A stretch of 9,238 nt of DNA from Mayfieldus sp038040285 (GTDB lineage: Bacteria > Actinomycetota > Thermoleophilia > Solirubrobacterales > 70-9). The notes beneath the pieces were generated by a model, which worked only from the letters and a program-made list of their open reading frames with translations, was not told where the DNA came from and ran no database searches. Both the position numbers and the translations under genes were made by a program. Shown piece after piece: positions 1-6,604 of this stretch. How positions within the stretch are numbered: the stretch's first letter is position 1; each line of letters opens with the position of its first letter. The stretch lies in assembly GCA_038040285.1 (NCBI GenBank), contig JBBPIN010000056.1, forward strand, positions 1 through 9,238. Direction: 5' to 3'.

Positions 1-1271
1 GACCCAGGGTCGATCGTCAGGGTTACGTTTTGCGACTCGGTGCAGTCAGCACCGCCGTTTATGGTGATGCTTCCCGGCGGGCCAGCGCCGGTAGAGAATG
101 CGTACAGCCCACCACCGTCGAGCATCGCGAAAACGACGCCGTCTGACACGACAGGTGAGGGCAGGTCGAAGCCCTGTGGATCGGCCGAGAAAGTCGGATA
201 CTCATCTAGCACCACTCCGGAGTTCCCGGTTCCGGCCGCCCCAAGCACCTTGAGCTTTTGCGACGTTCCCGCACCGATGAACACTTTGTCACCCGCTACG
301 GTGGGCGAACTGTAGTTCCGGTCTTCGGGAGTTGCCAAAGCTACGGATGGGAACCCCCCCATGGTTGCGCCAGTAGCCTCGTCGAATGCATACGCCTTGC
401 TGTCCCAGCCGTAGACGTAGACGACGCCGTTCGAGACCGCGGGTGAGTCGTAGTAGGTGCTGTCTCCACCATCAGCTGCCGACCAAGCCAAGGCCCCTGT
501 GCTCGCGTCGTACGCGTAAAGCTGATCAGCCTTGTGGAAGATCCTGCCGTTTGCCACCGCAAGACCGGCTTCGCTAATGGCTGTGTCGATCGGAAAGCCT
601 CCGGTCGTTACTTCGGCTCCAGTCGCCTTGTCGTATTTCCTGATTTGTCCTGAGTTAGTGTTTACATAGACGAAGCCGCCCAGGATCGCGGGCTGCGTGT
701 TGTCGCCAGCGCTGGGTACCGACCACTGCTGGGTCCCGGCCGAGTCGTACTTGTACAAGTTGCCGCCTGCCTTGAGGTACACGAATCCAGCTTCGACGAC
801 CGGACCCACGTTGTAGTTGGCGCCCTCAGCTCCTACAGGCGCCGTCCATGCCGATGTCCCGTCAAGGTTGAATGCATACAGCGTTGAGCCCGCCAGCACA
901 TATACCTTTCCGTTCGCCGCATCCACTGCAGGCGCGCCGTAGTTGAAACTCGTGGTGACTGGGAATCCCGTAACGACTGCGCCCGTGGCAACATTAAATG
1001 CATAGAGTTGGCCGTCGTTGGACGACATGTAGACGATGCCGTTGGAGACCACCGCACCGTTTTCCTCTACCAATGGGGCATTTGAGTGCCATCTCTCCGA
1101 GAGGGGTAACGGCAGAGTCTCGGCTGAGCTTCCTGAGTTCGCTGCGTCGTCACGCGAGTTTGGCCAGTCCGCGGCCATCGCCGAGATTGGCGACATCAGT
1201 ATCGCCGCGCTGACTACAGCAAAAGCAGAGATGCCCTTGATGGAATCCCGAAGGGCCCTAGCCGAGGTCAT
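1..1271 (-). CDS. Secreted PQQ-like beta-propeller protein, 3' end beyond the window
   Basis: The frame is open from ATG at 1271 to the left edge, giving 423 visible residues with no stop. Residues 1-33 form a signal peptide (Arg/Lys n-region, hydrophobic stretch, cleavage likely after AMA). The mature protein opens with ADWPNSRDDAANSG, the D-W-P-x-x-R-x-D start typical of secreted PQQ-repeat propellers. About eight repeats of the type SPAVSNGVVYV..LYAYDASTG follow, enough for an eight-bladed propeller. After a GPPG linker, INGGADCTESQNVTLTI begins an Ig-like domain seen in bacterial surface proteins, which runs off the edge. Such proteins act outside the cell in binding or adhesion; I see no catalytic motif, and cofactor binding is not implied by the repeat. 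A GTG at 1274 is an alternative start; an AAGGG lies 11-14 bases upstream. Base composition is lower in G+C than its neighbours (601-660 about 52% by hand count), which suggests transfer. Confidence 0.85.
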   Translation of the reverse strand, partial: MTSARALRDSIKGISAFAVVSAAILMSPISAMAADWPNSRDDAANSGSSAETLPLPLSERWHSNAPLVEENGAVVSNGIVYMSSNDGQLYAFNVATGAVVTGFPVTTSFNYGAPAVDAANGKVYVLAGSTLYAFNLDGTSAWTAPVGAEGANYNVGPVVEAGFVYLKAGGNLYKYDSAGTQQWSVPSAGDNTQPAILGGFVYVNTNSGQIRKYDKATGAEVTTGGFPIDTAISEAGLAVANGRIFHKADQLYAYDASTGALAWSAADGGDSTYYDSPAVSNGVVYVYGWDSKAYAFDEATGATMGGFPSVALATPEDRNYSSPTVAGDKVFIGAGTSQKLKVLGAAGTGNSGVVLDEYPTFSADPQGFDLPSPVVSDGVVFAMLDGGGLYAFSTGAGPPGSITINGGADCTESQNVTLTIDPG

Positions 1272-1642
1272 CACCCGCGAGGTCGCCCTTGATCCGTCCC
1301 TCGCACCCCCCGACAAGACCTACCGACAGGGCAGCCCAGCAAGGCCAGCCCCCGGCGGTCCACGCAACGGGGGATGACACGGGGCGGAAACGGAAGAGAC
1401 ACTTCGAGCACCTCTGTTCCTCTTCGGGCCGCCCTTGCGAGCGTCCCTCCGGGTCCTCTGTGCTGCGGGGGCTCCCGGGACTCCCAAGTCAACGCTTAGC
1501 GGCCGCCCCTCCGCGCCAAGCCTTCCCAACCTAGTGTCTTTGGGCGGGAAGTCCATCCCCAATAGTGGGTTTCTTCGCTCGGATTCTGGGGCTTCTACCA
1601 GCCGCGCACGAGAAGTCCCGGGCTTCAGCCGAGGCTTCGTGA
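1272..1642. other. Intergenic stretch with no recognisable gene
   Basis: These 371 bases separate the PQQ-like gene from the tRNA-His remnant. Short open frames exist on both strands, but none has a ribosome site or a natural-looking protein. The promoter of the PQQ-like gene should lie here; I found no convincing -35/-10 pair. Confidence 0.6.
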
Positions 1643-1687
1643 GGGTGAGCGACCGGACTCGAACCGGCGACCACCTGGACCACAACC
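1643..1687 (-). repeat. Duplicated 3' half of tRNA-His (att-like remnant)
   Basis: These 45 bases are identical to 2908-2952, the 3' part of the intact tRNA-His: acceptor 3' strand, T arm, variable region, 3' anticodon stem and the whole anticodon loop. Identity stops two bases past the loop. There is no 5' half here, so this is not a functional tRNA. Duplication of a tRNA 3' end with a breakpoint at the anticodon loop is what tyrosine recombinases leave when an element integrates into a tRNA gene. Confidence 0.85.
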
Positions 1688-1770
1688 TAAGAGATCAGCG
1701 GGCTCTTGGCTCTCCTCCGCATTCCTTAGGCGTGCTCAGGTGCGCTGAGATTCCCTGAGTTTCGCTCCGT

Positions 1771-1789
1771 TTAGTACCTCGTTAGTACC
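1771..1789. repeat. Paired TTAGTACC repeat, 11-bp period, near the tRNA-His remnant
   Basis: TTAGTACC occurs at 1771-1778 and again at 1782-1789, exactly one helical turn apart, about 84 bases inside the putative cassette from its tRNA-derived end. Position and spacing resemble arm-type sites of tyrosine integrases. A regulator operator is the alternative. Confidence 0.45.
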
Positions 1790-1895
1790 AAGCTCGCGGG
1801 TTCGAAGCGGGGGCCCGCTGCGTCTCCCCGAGCATCCCACGAGGTGATGAAGGCGCCTGCCGGGGTGAACTCGACTTCGGTCCACCGCCCCGCAC

Positions 1896-2687
1896 TCAGT
1901 CCCCCGGACCGGCTTCGCAGCCGACCGAGCGGCCGACGCCCGGCCCGCCATCGCAGAAGTCGTGTCCCCGTTCGCCGTAGAGCTTGCCAGTGCCGGTCCC
2001 TTCATAGAGCCGGTCGTCCCCGGCACCCCCGTGGCAACCGTCCTGGCCGGGGCCCATCAGGCAGATGTCGTCACCGGGCTTTCCCTGGCAGGGATCTTCG
2101 GCGCTCCCAAAGCAATCGCCCCAGCAGCCATCGCTACCTGCGCCGTGCCTGCAGTAGTCATCGCCCCCGTCGCCGACGCAGTCTGAGTTGCGCTGGCCCG
2201 TGATGCAGATGTCATCTCCTGCGCCGCCGTAGCAGCGGTTGCGCTTGGCGCCCTCCGGATAGCAGGTGTCCCGCTCGCCGTTGCCGATGAACTTGTCCGA
2301 GCCAGCGCCAAGGTGGATCGTGAGCGGGATCGGCAGCTTGTCGAGAACTTCGACCTTGTCGCCGCCCGACCCAGTGGTTATCTCGATCGAGGAAGCCTCG
2401 GCAAACGGACAAGAAACGGATCCGCGGAAATCGGTGGAGCCGCACCCATTCGATGAACTCACCGAGCTGCCGTCGACGACGATGTCGCCGTCACTTACCG
2501 TCAGCCTCAGATGGGTCGGCGAACCGCTCTTGATCACGATCTTGCTCTTCGGCGAGGCATTGGTGGAACCCAGAAGCAATGCGAGCACGGCGACTGCCCC
2601 AACGGCGAGTGCCGCCTTCCAGCGCCCGTGGCGGGTTTTGGGGTTACGACGGCCTGGCTCCCCCAATGATGAACTGGTTGTTGACAC
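1896..2687 (-). CDS. Secreted Cys-rich RTX (calcium-binding beta-roll) protein, paralogue 1
   Basis: This 263-residue protein starts at GTG, which is supported by GGGAGG five bases upstream. A basic N-terminus and a hydrophobic segment (about 23-41) make a signal peptide or anchor. Residues 48-73 are a small beta domain (HLRLTVSDGDIVVDG) followed by a Cys pair at 82 and 93. From about residue 126 there are tandem RTX nonapeptides such as GGAGDDICI and GGAGDDRLY, which in this family bind calcium and fold as a beta-roll outside the cell. Fourteen cysteines are present; those at 152, 161, 170, 179 and 188 are nine residues apart, at the nonapeptide position normally held by a large hydrophobic residue. 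A 12-residue insert after W189, absent in the paralogue at 6604-7335, adds two cysteines. It lacks toxin or protease domains, so a structural, adhesive or surface role is more likely than haemolysis. It lies between a tRNA-His remnant and tRNA-His. Confidence 0.85.
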   Translation of the reverse strand: MSTTSSSLGEPGRRNPKTRHGRWKAALAVGAVAVLALLLGSTNASPKSKIVIKSGSPTHLRLTVSDGDIVVDGSSVSSSNGCGSTDFRGSVSCPFAEASSIEITTGSGGDKVEVLDKLPIPLTIHLGAGSDKFIGNGERDTCYPEGAKRNRCYGGAGDDICITGQRNSDCVGDGGDDYCRHGAGSDGCWGDCFGSAEDPCQGKPGDDICLMGPGQDGCHGGAGDDRLYEGTGTGKLYGERGHDFCDGGPGVGRSVGCEAGPGD

Positions 2688-2908
2688 GCTGACCTCCCGG
2701 GTCTTGGACTGAGTCAGGCGGAGGTCAAATCAGTGAACGAGTCAGAGCCTGCTTAGCTGGTCGGCTGTTCAGCTCCCGTCTAACTATCCAGCTCGCCGAG
2801 CCTATGGCACCTGGGACGTGCGTCGTCAAGCGAATATTGGGGTTATTTCGCCCGGGTCGAGAGCCCTTGTGCCGCGCATGCGAAACCCTGGCCATCAGAT
2901 TCCTGAGG
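2688..2908. other. Spacer between RTX gene and tRNA-His
   Basis: Apart from the ribosome site, no gene is seen. An A+T-richer patch at about 2829-2850 (CGAATATTGGGGTTATTTCG) stands out; its ends form only a 5-bp stem, so I do not call a terminator. The RTX promoter and any right-hand integrase sites should be here. Confidence 0.45.
2693..2698 (-). promoter_or_regulatory. Ribosome binding site for the RTX gene with GTG start
   Basis: Read on the minus strand this is GGGAGG, five bases before GTG at 2687. It decides for the GTG start, since no ATG lies near the signal peptide. Confidence 0.65.
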
Positions 2909-2982
2909 GGTGAGCGACCGGACTCGAACCGGCGACCACCTGGACCACAACCAGGAGCTCTACCTACTGAGCTACGCTCACC
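2909..2982 (-). tRNA. tRNA-His (anticodon GTG)
   Basis: A complete cloverleaf reads on the minus strand. The acceptor is GTGAGCG paired with CGCTCAC, the D-arm region contains TAGCTCAGT, the anticodon stem-loop is CCTGG-TTGTGGT-CCAGG (anticodon GTG), and the T arm is GCCGG-TTCGAGT-CCGGT-like. An extra G at -1 opposite C73 is the histidine identity pair. CCA is not encoded. Its 3' half is duplicated exactly at 1643-1687, so it looks like a used integration target that was left intact. Confidence 0.96.
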
Positions 2983-3025
2983 GCGCGCCCTCAATCTAGC
3001 GCGACCGTGCGTGGTTGAGCGGTAG

Positions 3026-4246
3026 CTAGACACCGAGAAACTGGCCGGTCGGCGAGTCCTGGCGCCCGGCGATCGCGCCGGCCTCGGTCATCGAGGCGAC
3101 CTCCTCGGCGCTGTAGCCGATCGCGGTCAGGACCTCCTCGGTGTGCTCGCCAAGCTCCGGCGCCGGAGCGCGCGGCGCCCGGTACCCGCCCGAGAAGCGA
3201 ACCGGGAAGTCGACCTGGCGCACCGGCCCATCGGCCCCGGCGTCGTCGAGCTCGATCAGCGATTCGCGCTCTGAGAGCAGGCTCGAGGAAGCGACTTCGT
3301 CGACGGTGAGGACCGGCTCGACGCAGCACTCGTGCTCGGCGGCGAACTGCTCCCACTCGTCGCGGGTCCGCTTCGCGAACTCCTCCTTGATCGCCTGGTG
3401 CGCCTCGGAGCCATGGGGCGCGAACTGTTGGTCGATCAGGTCCGGGCGCTCCACCCCCTCACACCAGTTGACCCAGAACTTGTGCTCGAGCGCCCCGATC
3501 GTCACCCAGCCGTCCTTGCACTCGTAGGGCGAGTAACAGATCGGCCAGGTCTCGCCCCGGGTCGGCACGTTGCCGTCGCAGAGGAAGCGCCCCATCAAGC
3601 CGGAGATCATCGCCAGCACGCCGTGGGTCATCGAGACGTCGACGAACTGGCCATTCCCCGACGCCTCGCGCCCCCGCAGGGCGGCGAGGATGCTCATCGC
3701 CGCGAACAGCGAGCCGCCCGCGGTGTCGGCGACCTGGACCTCCGGCGGAACCGGCGGTCCTCCCCGCTCGCCGCTGAGGCCGAGCACGCCGACCAGAGCG
3801 ATGTAGTTGAGGTCGTGCCCGACGCGACCGGCGTACTCGGGATGCTCGGTGCCGTAGCCGCTGATCGCGCAAAAGACGAGCCGCTCGTTTTCCTTGCGCA
3901 GCTCCTCGTAGCCGACCCCGAGCCGGTCCATGACCCCGGGGCGAAAAGACTCCAACAGCACATCGAACTCGCGCACCAGCCGGCGCAGTACCTCCTTGCC
4001 CTCATCGGTCTTCAGGTTGACCCGGATCGACTTCTTGTTGCGGTTAAGCGCCTGGTACATCGCCGAGCTGGCGCTGGCCGGCATGCCCTGATGATGCGGC
4101 GGCGCCCAGCGGATGTAGTCGCCGGCGCCGGTGTCCTCGAGCTTCACGACCTCGGCGCCGAGGTCGGCGAGCATCAGCGAGCAGATGCCGCCCGGAAGCA
4201 GGCGTGACAGGTCGAGGACCTTGATGCCGGCGAGGGGGGCGTCCAT
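3026..4246 (-). CDS. Family III CoA-transferase (CaiB/BaiF), alpha-methylacyl-CoA racemase-like
   Basis: A 406-residue cytoplasmic enzyme of usual family length. The N-terminus LAGIKVLDLSRLLPGG and the following LADLGAEVVKLE are the conserved CoA-binding opening, and NRNKKSIRVNLKT and LLESFRPGVMDRLGVGY are further family signatures. Residues matching the mycobacterial alpha-methylacyl-CoA racemase catalytic set are present: H144 in RVGHDLNYIALVG, D174 in VADTAGGSL and E254 in GALEHKFW. D174 would also be the acyl-anhydride aspartate of true CoA-transferases. Having both the His and the Glu favours epimerisation of 2-methylacyl-CoA (branched lipid or sterol side-chain catabolism) over CoA transfer, but the substrate cannot be read from sequence. 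It begins 42 bases after the end of the propeller-like gene on the same strand, so the two may share a transcript. G+C is high (3661-3720 about 78% by hand count). No strong ribosome site is seen before the ATG. Confidence 0.92.
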   Translation of the reverse strand: MDAPLAGIKVLDLSRLLPGGICSLMLADLGAEVVKLEDTGAGDYIRWAPPHHQGMPASASSAMYQALNRNKKSIRVNLKTDEGKEVLRRLVREFDVLLESFRPGVMDRLGVGYEELRKENERLVFCAISGYGTEHPEYAGRVGHDLNYIALVGVLGLSGERGGPPVPPEVQVADTAGGSLFAAMSILAALRGREASGNGQFVDVSMTHGVLAMISGLMGRFLCDGNVPTRGETWPICYSPYECKDGWVTIGALEHKFWVNWCEGVERPDLIDQQFAPHGSEAHQAIKEEFAKRTRDEWEQFAAEHECCVEPVLTVDEVASSSLLSERESLIELDDAGADGPVRQVDFPVRFSGGYRAPRAPAPELGEHTEEVLTAIGYSAEEVASMTEAGAIAGRQDSPTGQFLGV

Positions 4247-4288
4247 CGGGCTGAAGGCTATCGGCGGGTGACGCGCGACTGGGGCCGG

Positions 4289-5809
4289 CTAGCTGCCGTC
4301 GCGCAGCGCCACGATGCCGCCGATCACCCCGAGATAGGCGCTGCCGTTCGGGCCCAATGCCAGCCCGGCGTAGTTGTTGTTGTAGAGCAGGCCCGAGCCT
4401 GCGTAGCGATTCCACACCGTGTGGCCGGTTCGGAAGTCGATCGCCGTCCAGTAGTAGCCCTGCGAGCCGCTCAGATCGGGCGGGCGGGTGTAGGTGTAGA
4501 TGAGCCCCGTCCTGGCCGAGAGCTTCGGCACGACCGTTGGGGCGCGGGCGTCGCGGTTCTCCCAGACCTTGGTGCAGCCGCTGCCGTCGGGGTTCACATC
4601 GACGCGGGCGAATCCGGGCTCGGTGACCGCGCCGCCGTTCGGCCCGAACGGGTCCTGGTAGCCGAAGTTGTTCTCGACGATCAGCGCGTTGCCGGAGCCG
4701 ATCAGCGAGTTCTCAGTCGCACTGGCCCCCTTTTGGAAGACCGGCACCTCGCAGACGATCCGATGCTTTTCGTTGTGTTGCCACCCCTTCTTGGTCCGAT
4801 AGACGACCACGTCCATCGGGTCGGCGTTATCGGTGATCGCCACATAGCCGCCGGTCATGATCGTCGGCGTGGTGCCCGAGCCCGCGTCCACCTGGCCCGG
4901 CTTGACGATGCCAGAGTTCGGATAGCCGGCCTGCCAGACGATCCGCGGGGCTCCGTCGTGCTTTGCTTCGAAGCGGTACATCTGCTTGTCGGAGACGATG
5001 TAGACGCCGCTGCGGTCGACCGCGAAGGAGTTCTCGATCTCCTCGCCGGTCACCTTGACGTGGATCGCTCCCGTGTTGGGATCGAGGGTGCCGACCTTGC
5101 CGTTCTTCTTGGAGACGAACCAGATCAGCCCCGAGAAGTCCGGCAGGGCGGAGGTGATGCGCTCGGTGCTGTCGTCGAGGACGCTGTTGAGGTCGTAGTC
5201 GCGGCGCAGCACGAAGCTGCTGCCATCCGCCGACTCCCCGAGGACGTAGATGTGGTCGGTCTTGGTGGGAACCCAGATCTGGTCGTGGTTGTCGAGGAAG
5301 AAGTAGCCGCCCCCGCTGAAGTTCTGGTAGGTCTTGGTGCCCGGCGGATCGGGCGCGTTGGGAAGGTCGTAGGTGGCGATCGTCGCCAGCGTGTTGGGAT
5401 CGATGATCCGCACCTGCGGTCCGACGCCGGCCGACGGGCAGACGCTGACGATCCGGCCCCGGGAATCGAAGGTGAGCGACCCGCACACAGCGGGCGGCTT
5501 CGCCTCCGAGGTCGCCACGAGCGAGTTACCCAGCGGGCCGCTGCGGGTCGGATATGCGTCGGTCATCCAGGTGTCGTTGTGGATGTTGCTGTTCGGGTTC
5601 GACGCCATGAATGGGTTCTGGGGTGCGAACGTGGTCTTGCTCGGCGGCAGCGGATTTGCGGTCGCCGCGGCTCCCTGGAAGGCGGGCAAAGACGGAGGCG
5701 GGAGCGGGGCCGAGACGATCGGGAGCGCCGAGGCGGTCCCCGGCAGTGCCAGCCCAATGCTCACCGCACCGACCGCGGCGGCCACTCGTCTTCGAGAAAG
5801 GGCGAGCAT
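4289..5809 (-). CDS. Secreted beta-propeller-like protein of unknown function
   Basis: About 506 residues. I chose ATG at 5809 because AGG lies seven bases upstream; GTG at 5815 in the same frame (508 residues) leaves almost no spacing. The N-terminus RRRVAAAVGAVSIGLALPG ending TASA is a clear signal peptide, possibly Tat-like given three arginines though without the full twin-Arg motif. A Pro-rich linker follows. The rest consists of beta-rich blades with Asp/Gly turns, for example VRIIDPNTLATIATYDL, VGTLDPNTGAIHV, WVPTKTDHIYVLGES and TAIDFRTGHTVWNRYAGSG. The last resembles PQQ-propeller repeats, but the blades are irregular. No transmembrane segment follows the signal. It probably acts outside the cell as a soluble protein. 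It lies upstream of the CoA-transferase and divergent from the TetR gene, whose product may control it. Confidence 0.8.
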   Translation of the reverse strand: MLALSRRRVAAAVGAVSIGLALPGTASALPIVSAPLPPPSLPAFQGAAATANPLPPSKTTFAPQNPFMASNPNSNIHNDTWMTDAYPTRSGPLGNSLVATSEAKPPAVCGSLTFDSRGRIVSVCPSAGVGPQVRIIDPNTLATIATYDLPNAPDPPGTKTYQNFSGGGYFFLDNHDQIWVPTKTDHIYVLGESADGSSFVLRRDYDLNSVLDDSTERITSALPDFSGLIWFVSKKNGKVGTLDPNTGAIHVKVTGEEIENSFAVDRSGVYIVSDKQMYRFEAKHDGAPRIVWQAGYPNSGIVKPGQVDAGSGTTPTIMTGGYVAITDNADPMDVVVYRTKKGWQHNEKHRIVCEVPVFQKGASATENSLIGSGNALIVENNFGYQDPFGPNGGAVTEPGFARVDVNPDGSGCTKVWENRDARAPTVVPKLSARTGLIYTYTRPPDLSGSQGYYWTAIDFRTGHTVWNRYAGSGLLYNNNYAGLALGPNGSAYLGVIGGIVALRDGS

Positions 5810-5834
5810 CGGCACGCCTGAATATCACAATTCG

Positions 5835-5871
5835 ACCCCGGGGTGCCCCACTTCCGACGACCGAAGTCGTC
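5835..5871. promoter_or_regulatory. Inverted repeats in the divergent spacer, candidate TetR operator
   Basis: The 109-bp region between the propeller-like gene and the TetR gene holds the perfect palindrome ACCCCGGGGT (5835-5844) and the inverted repeat GACGAC-cgaa-GTCGTC (5856-5871). The second overlaps ACTTC (8-base gap) GAAGT (5850-5867). TetR proteins usually bind such dyads between themselves and a divergent target. No clear -35/-10 boxes were found, so placement relative to promoters is unknown. Confidence 0.4.
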
Positions 5872-5924
5872 ATGTGTCCGTCCAATTGAGGCGCGTGCGC
5901 GGTCGGGCTGCGTAGGATCGTGCC

Positions 5925-6590
5925 ATGGCCAGTGACGATTGGGTCCTTCGCCTGGTGCGGGGCCGACAGCAGTTGAGCCGCGAGCAGGACGTCACTTCGG
6001 CGCGAGTCCAGTTGCTCGACGGGCTGGCCAGAGCTATGGCCGAGAACGGGTATGCCCGCACGTCGGTCGCCGACATCGCGGCGCGTGCCGGATTTACCAG
6101 CGACGAGTTCTACGCCCAGTTCGCGGACATCGAGAGCTGCTTCCTAGCCGCCTACGACCTTGGCATCGAGGTGCTAGCGACAACCGTCCAGGACAGTCTC
6201 GGCTCAGCGGATCGACCGCCACTCGTTCGGCTCGATCGCTTGCTGGCGAGTTACCTAGACGTACTCGCCACAGAACCCGCCTTTGCGCGCACCTTCTTGA
6301 TCGAGGTCTACGCGGCAGGGCCGCGGGCGCTAGAGCGTCGCATGGAGGCGCTTCGCCGCTTCGCAGCCTTGTTCGCAGAGATCCTAGCCCCGACAGAGAC
6401 GTCGGATGGCACCCTCGACCCGTTCATTTGCGAGGCGATTGTCGGAGCGATCAGCTCGGTGGTCACGACGCGCGTCGCAGAAGGCAAGTTCGACCAGCTT
6501 CCCGCCCTGCGCGAGCCGATCATGGGATTCGTCAGGCGCTTGCTGGAGACGGCGCCCCCGGCGGGTTTCGAGCCTGCGACAACGGCCTAG
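5925..6590 (+). CDS. TetR/AcrR-family transcriptional regulator with tRNA-derived C-terminus
   Basis: 221 residues, normal for the family. AGGA lies about seven bases before the ATG. Residues 25-75 form the DNA-binding domain: helix LLDGLARAMAENGYARTS, then the helix-turn-helix VADIAARAGFTSDEFYAQF, then LAAYDLG. The remainder is an all-helical ligand and dimer domain (for example RLDRLLASYLDVLATEPAF), whose ligand cannot be predicted. The final residues, APPAGFEPATTA (210-221), are the antisense translation of a decayed tRNA-Arg 3' end that overlaps the gene, and the TAG stop falls in the anticodon-loop complement. The natural C-terminus may therefore have been altered by integration, but helix sequence upstream looks complete. 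It is divergent from the propeller-like gene, the most likely target besides itself, and convergent with the RTX gene at 6604-7335, 13 bases away. Confidence 0.9.
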   Translation: MASDDWVLRLVRGRQQLSREQDVTSARVQLLDGLARAMAENGYARTSVADIAARAGFTSDEFYAQFADIESCFLAAYDLGIEVLATTVQDSLGSADRPPLVRLDRLLASYLDVLATEPAFARTFLIEVYAAGPRALERRMEALRRFAALFAEILAPTETSDGTLDPFICEAIVGAISSVVTTRVAEGKFDQLPALREPIMGFVRRLLETAPPAGFEPATTA

Positions 6591-6604
6591 AAGATCGCCG
6601 CGCT
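6552..6604 (-). repeat. Decayed 3' end of tRNA-Arg(TCT), oldest att-like remnant
   Basis: By hand alignment this stretch matches 9171-9224 of the tRNA-Arg region at 44 of 54 columns with one gap. It retains the acceptor 3' strand (GCGCCCCCGGC), T-arm and the anticodon-loop complement TAGAAG. The T stem has a mismatch and the T loop has lost its consensus, so it is not functional. It lies in the 3' end of the TetR gene and touches the stop of the RTX gene. Confidence 0.65.

Larger units (their letters stand above)
1643..2907. mobile_element. Putative tRNA-His-integrated minicassette carrying an RTX-type gene
   Basis: The interval is bounded on the left by the 45-bp tRNA-His 3' copy and on the right by the intact tRNA-His. 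Its only convincing gene is the Cys-rich RTX gene at 1896-2687. There is no integrase, excisionase or replication gene, so it is either the residue of a larger island or a non-autonomous unit moved in trans. A paired 11-bp-period repeat at 1771-1789 could be an integrase arm site. The boundaries are directly visible; calling it mobile is inference. Confidence 0.5.

Noticed and set aside
1643..1687. A second tRNA-His gene
   Set aside because: Only the 3' half is present; upstream sequence gives no D arm or acceptor 5' strand.
1801..1819. Hairpin AGCGGGGGCCCGCT downstream of the first RTX gene as a terminator
   Set aside because: The loop is very small and no T-run follows on the minus strand.
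2735..2810. A possible decayed tRNA 5' half on the minus strand (around TGGATAGTTAGAC)
   Set aside because: No cloverleaf could be paired and no T arm follows; the resemblance to a D arm is too short.
2725..3033. Minus-strand 102-codon frame running through tRNA-His
   Set aside because: Its centre (SVGRAPGCGPGGRRFESG) is the familiar spurious translation of a tRNA gene, not a protein.
3332..4207. A 291-codon plus-strand frame opposite the CoA-transferase
   Set aside because: The minus strand encodes a complete family III CoA-transferase with catalytic residues; the plus-strand product is Leu/Arg/Ala-rich with no family resemblance.
4268..5821. A 517-codon open frame on the plus strand opposite the secreted propeller-like gene
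   Set aside because: Its product is a monotonous Val/Gly/Asp/Arg sequence typical of the complement of G+C-rich codons; the opposite strand has a signal peptide and natural blades.
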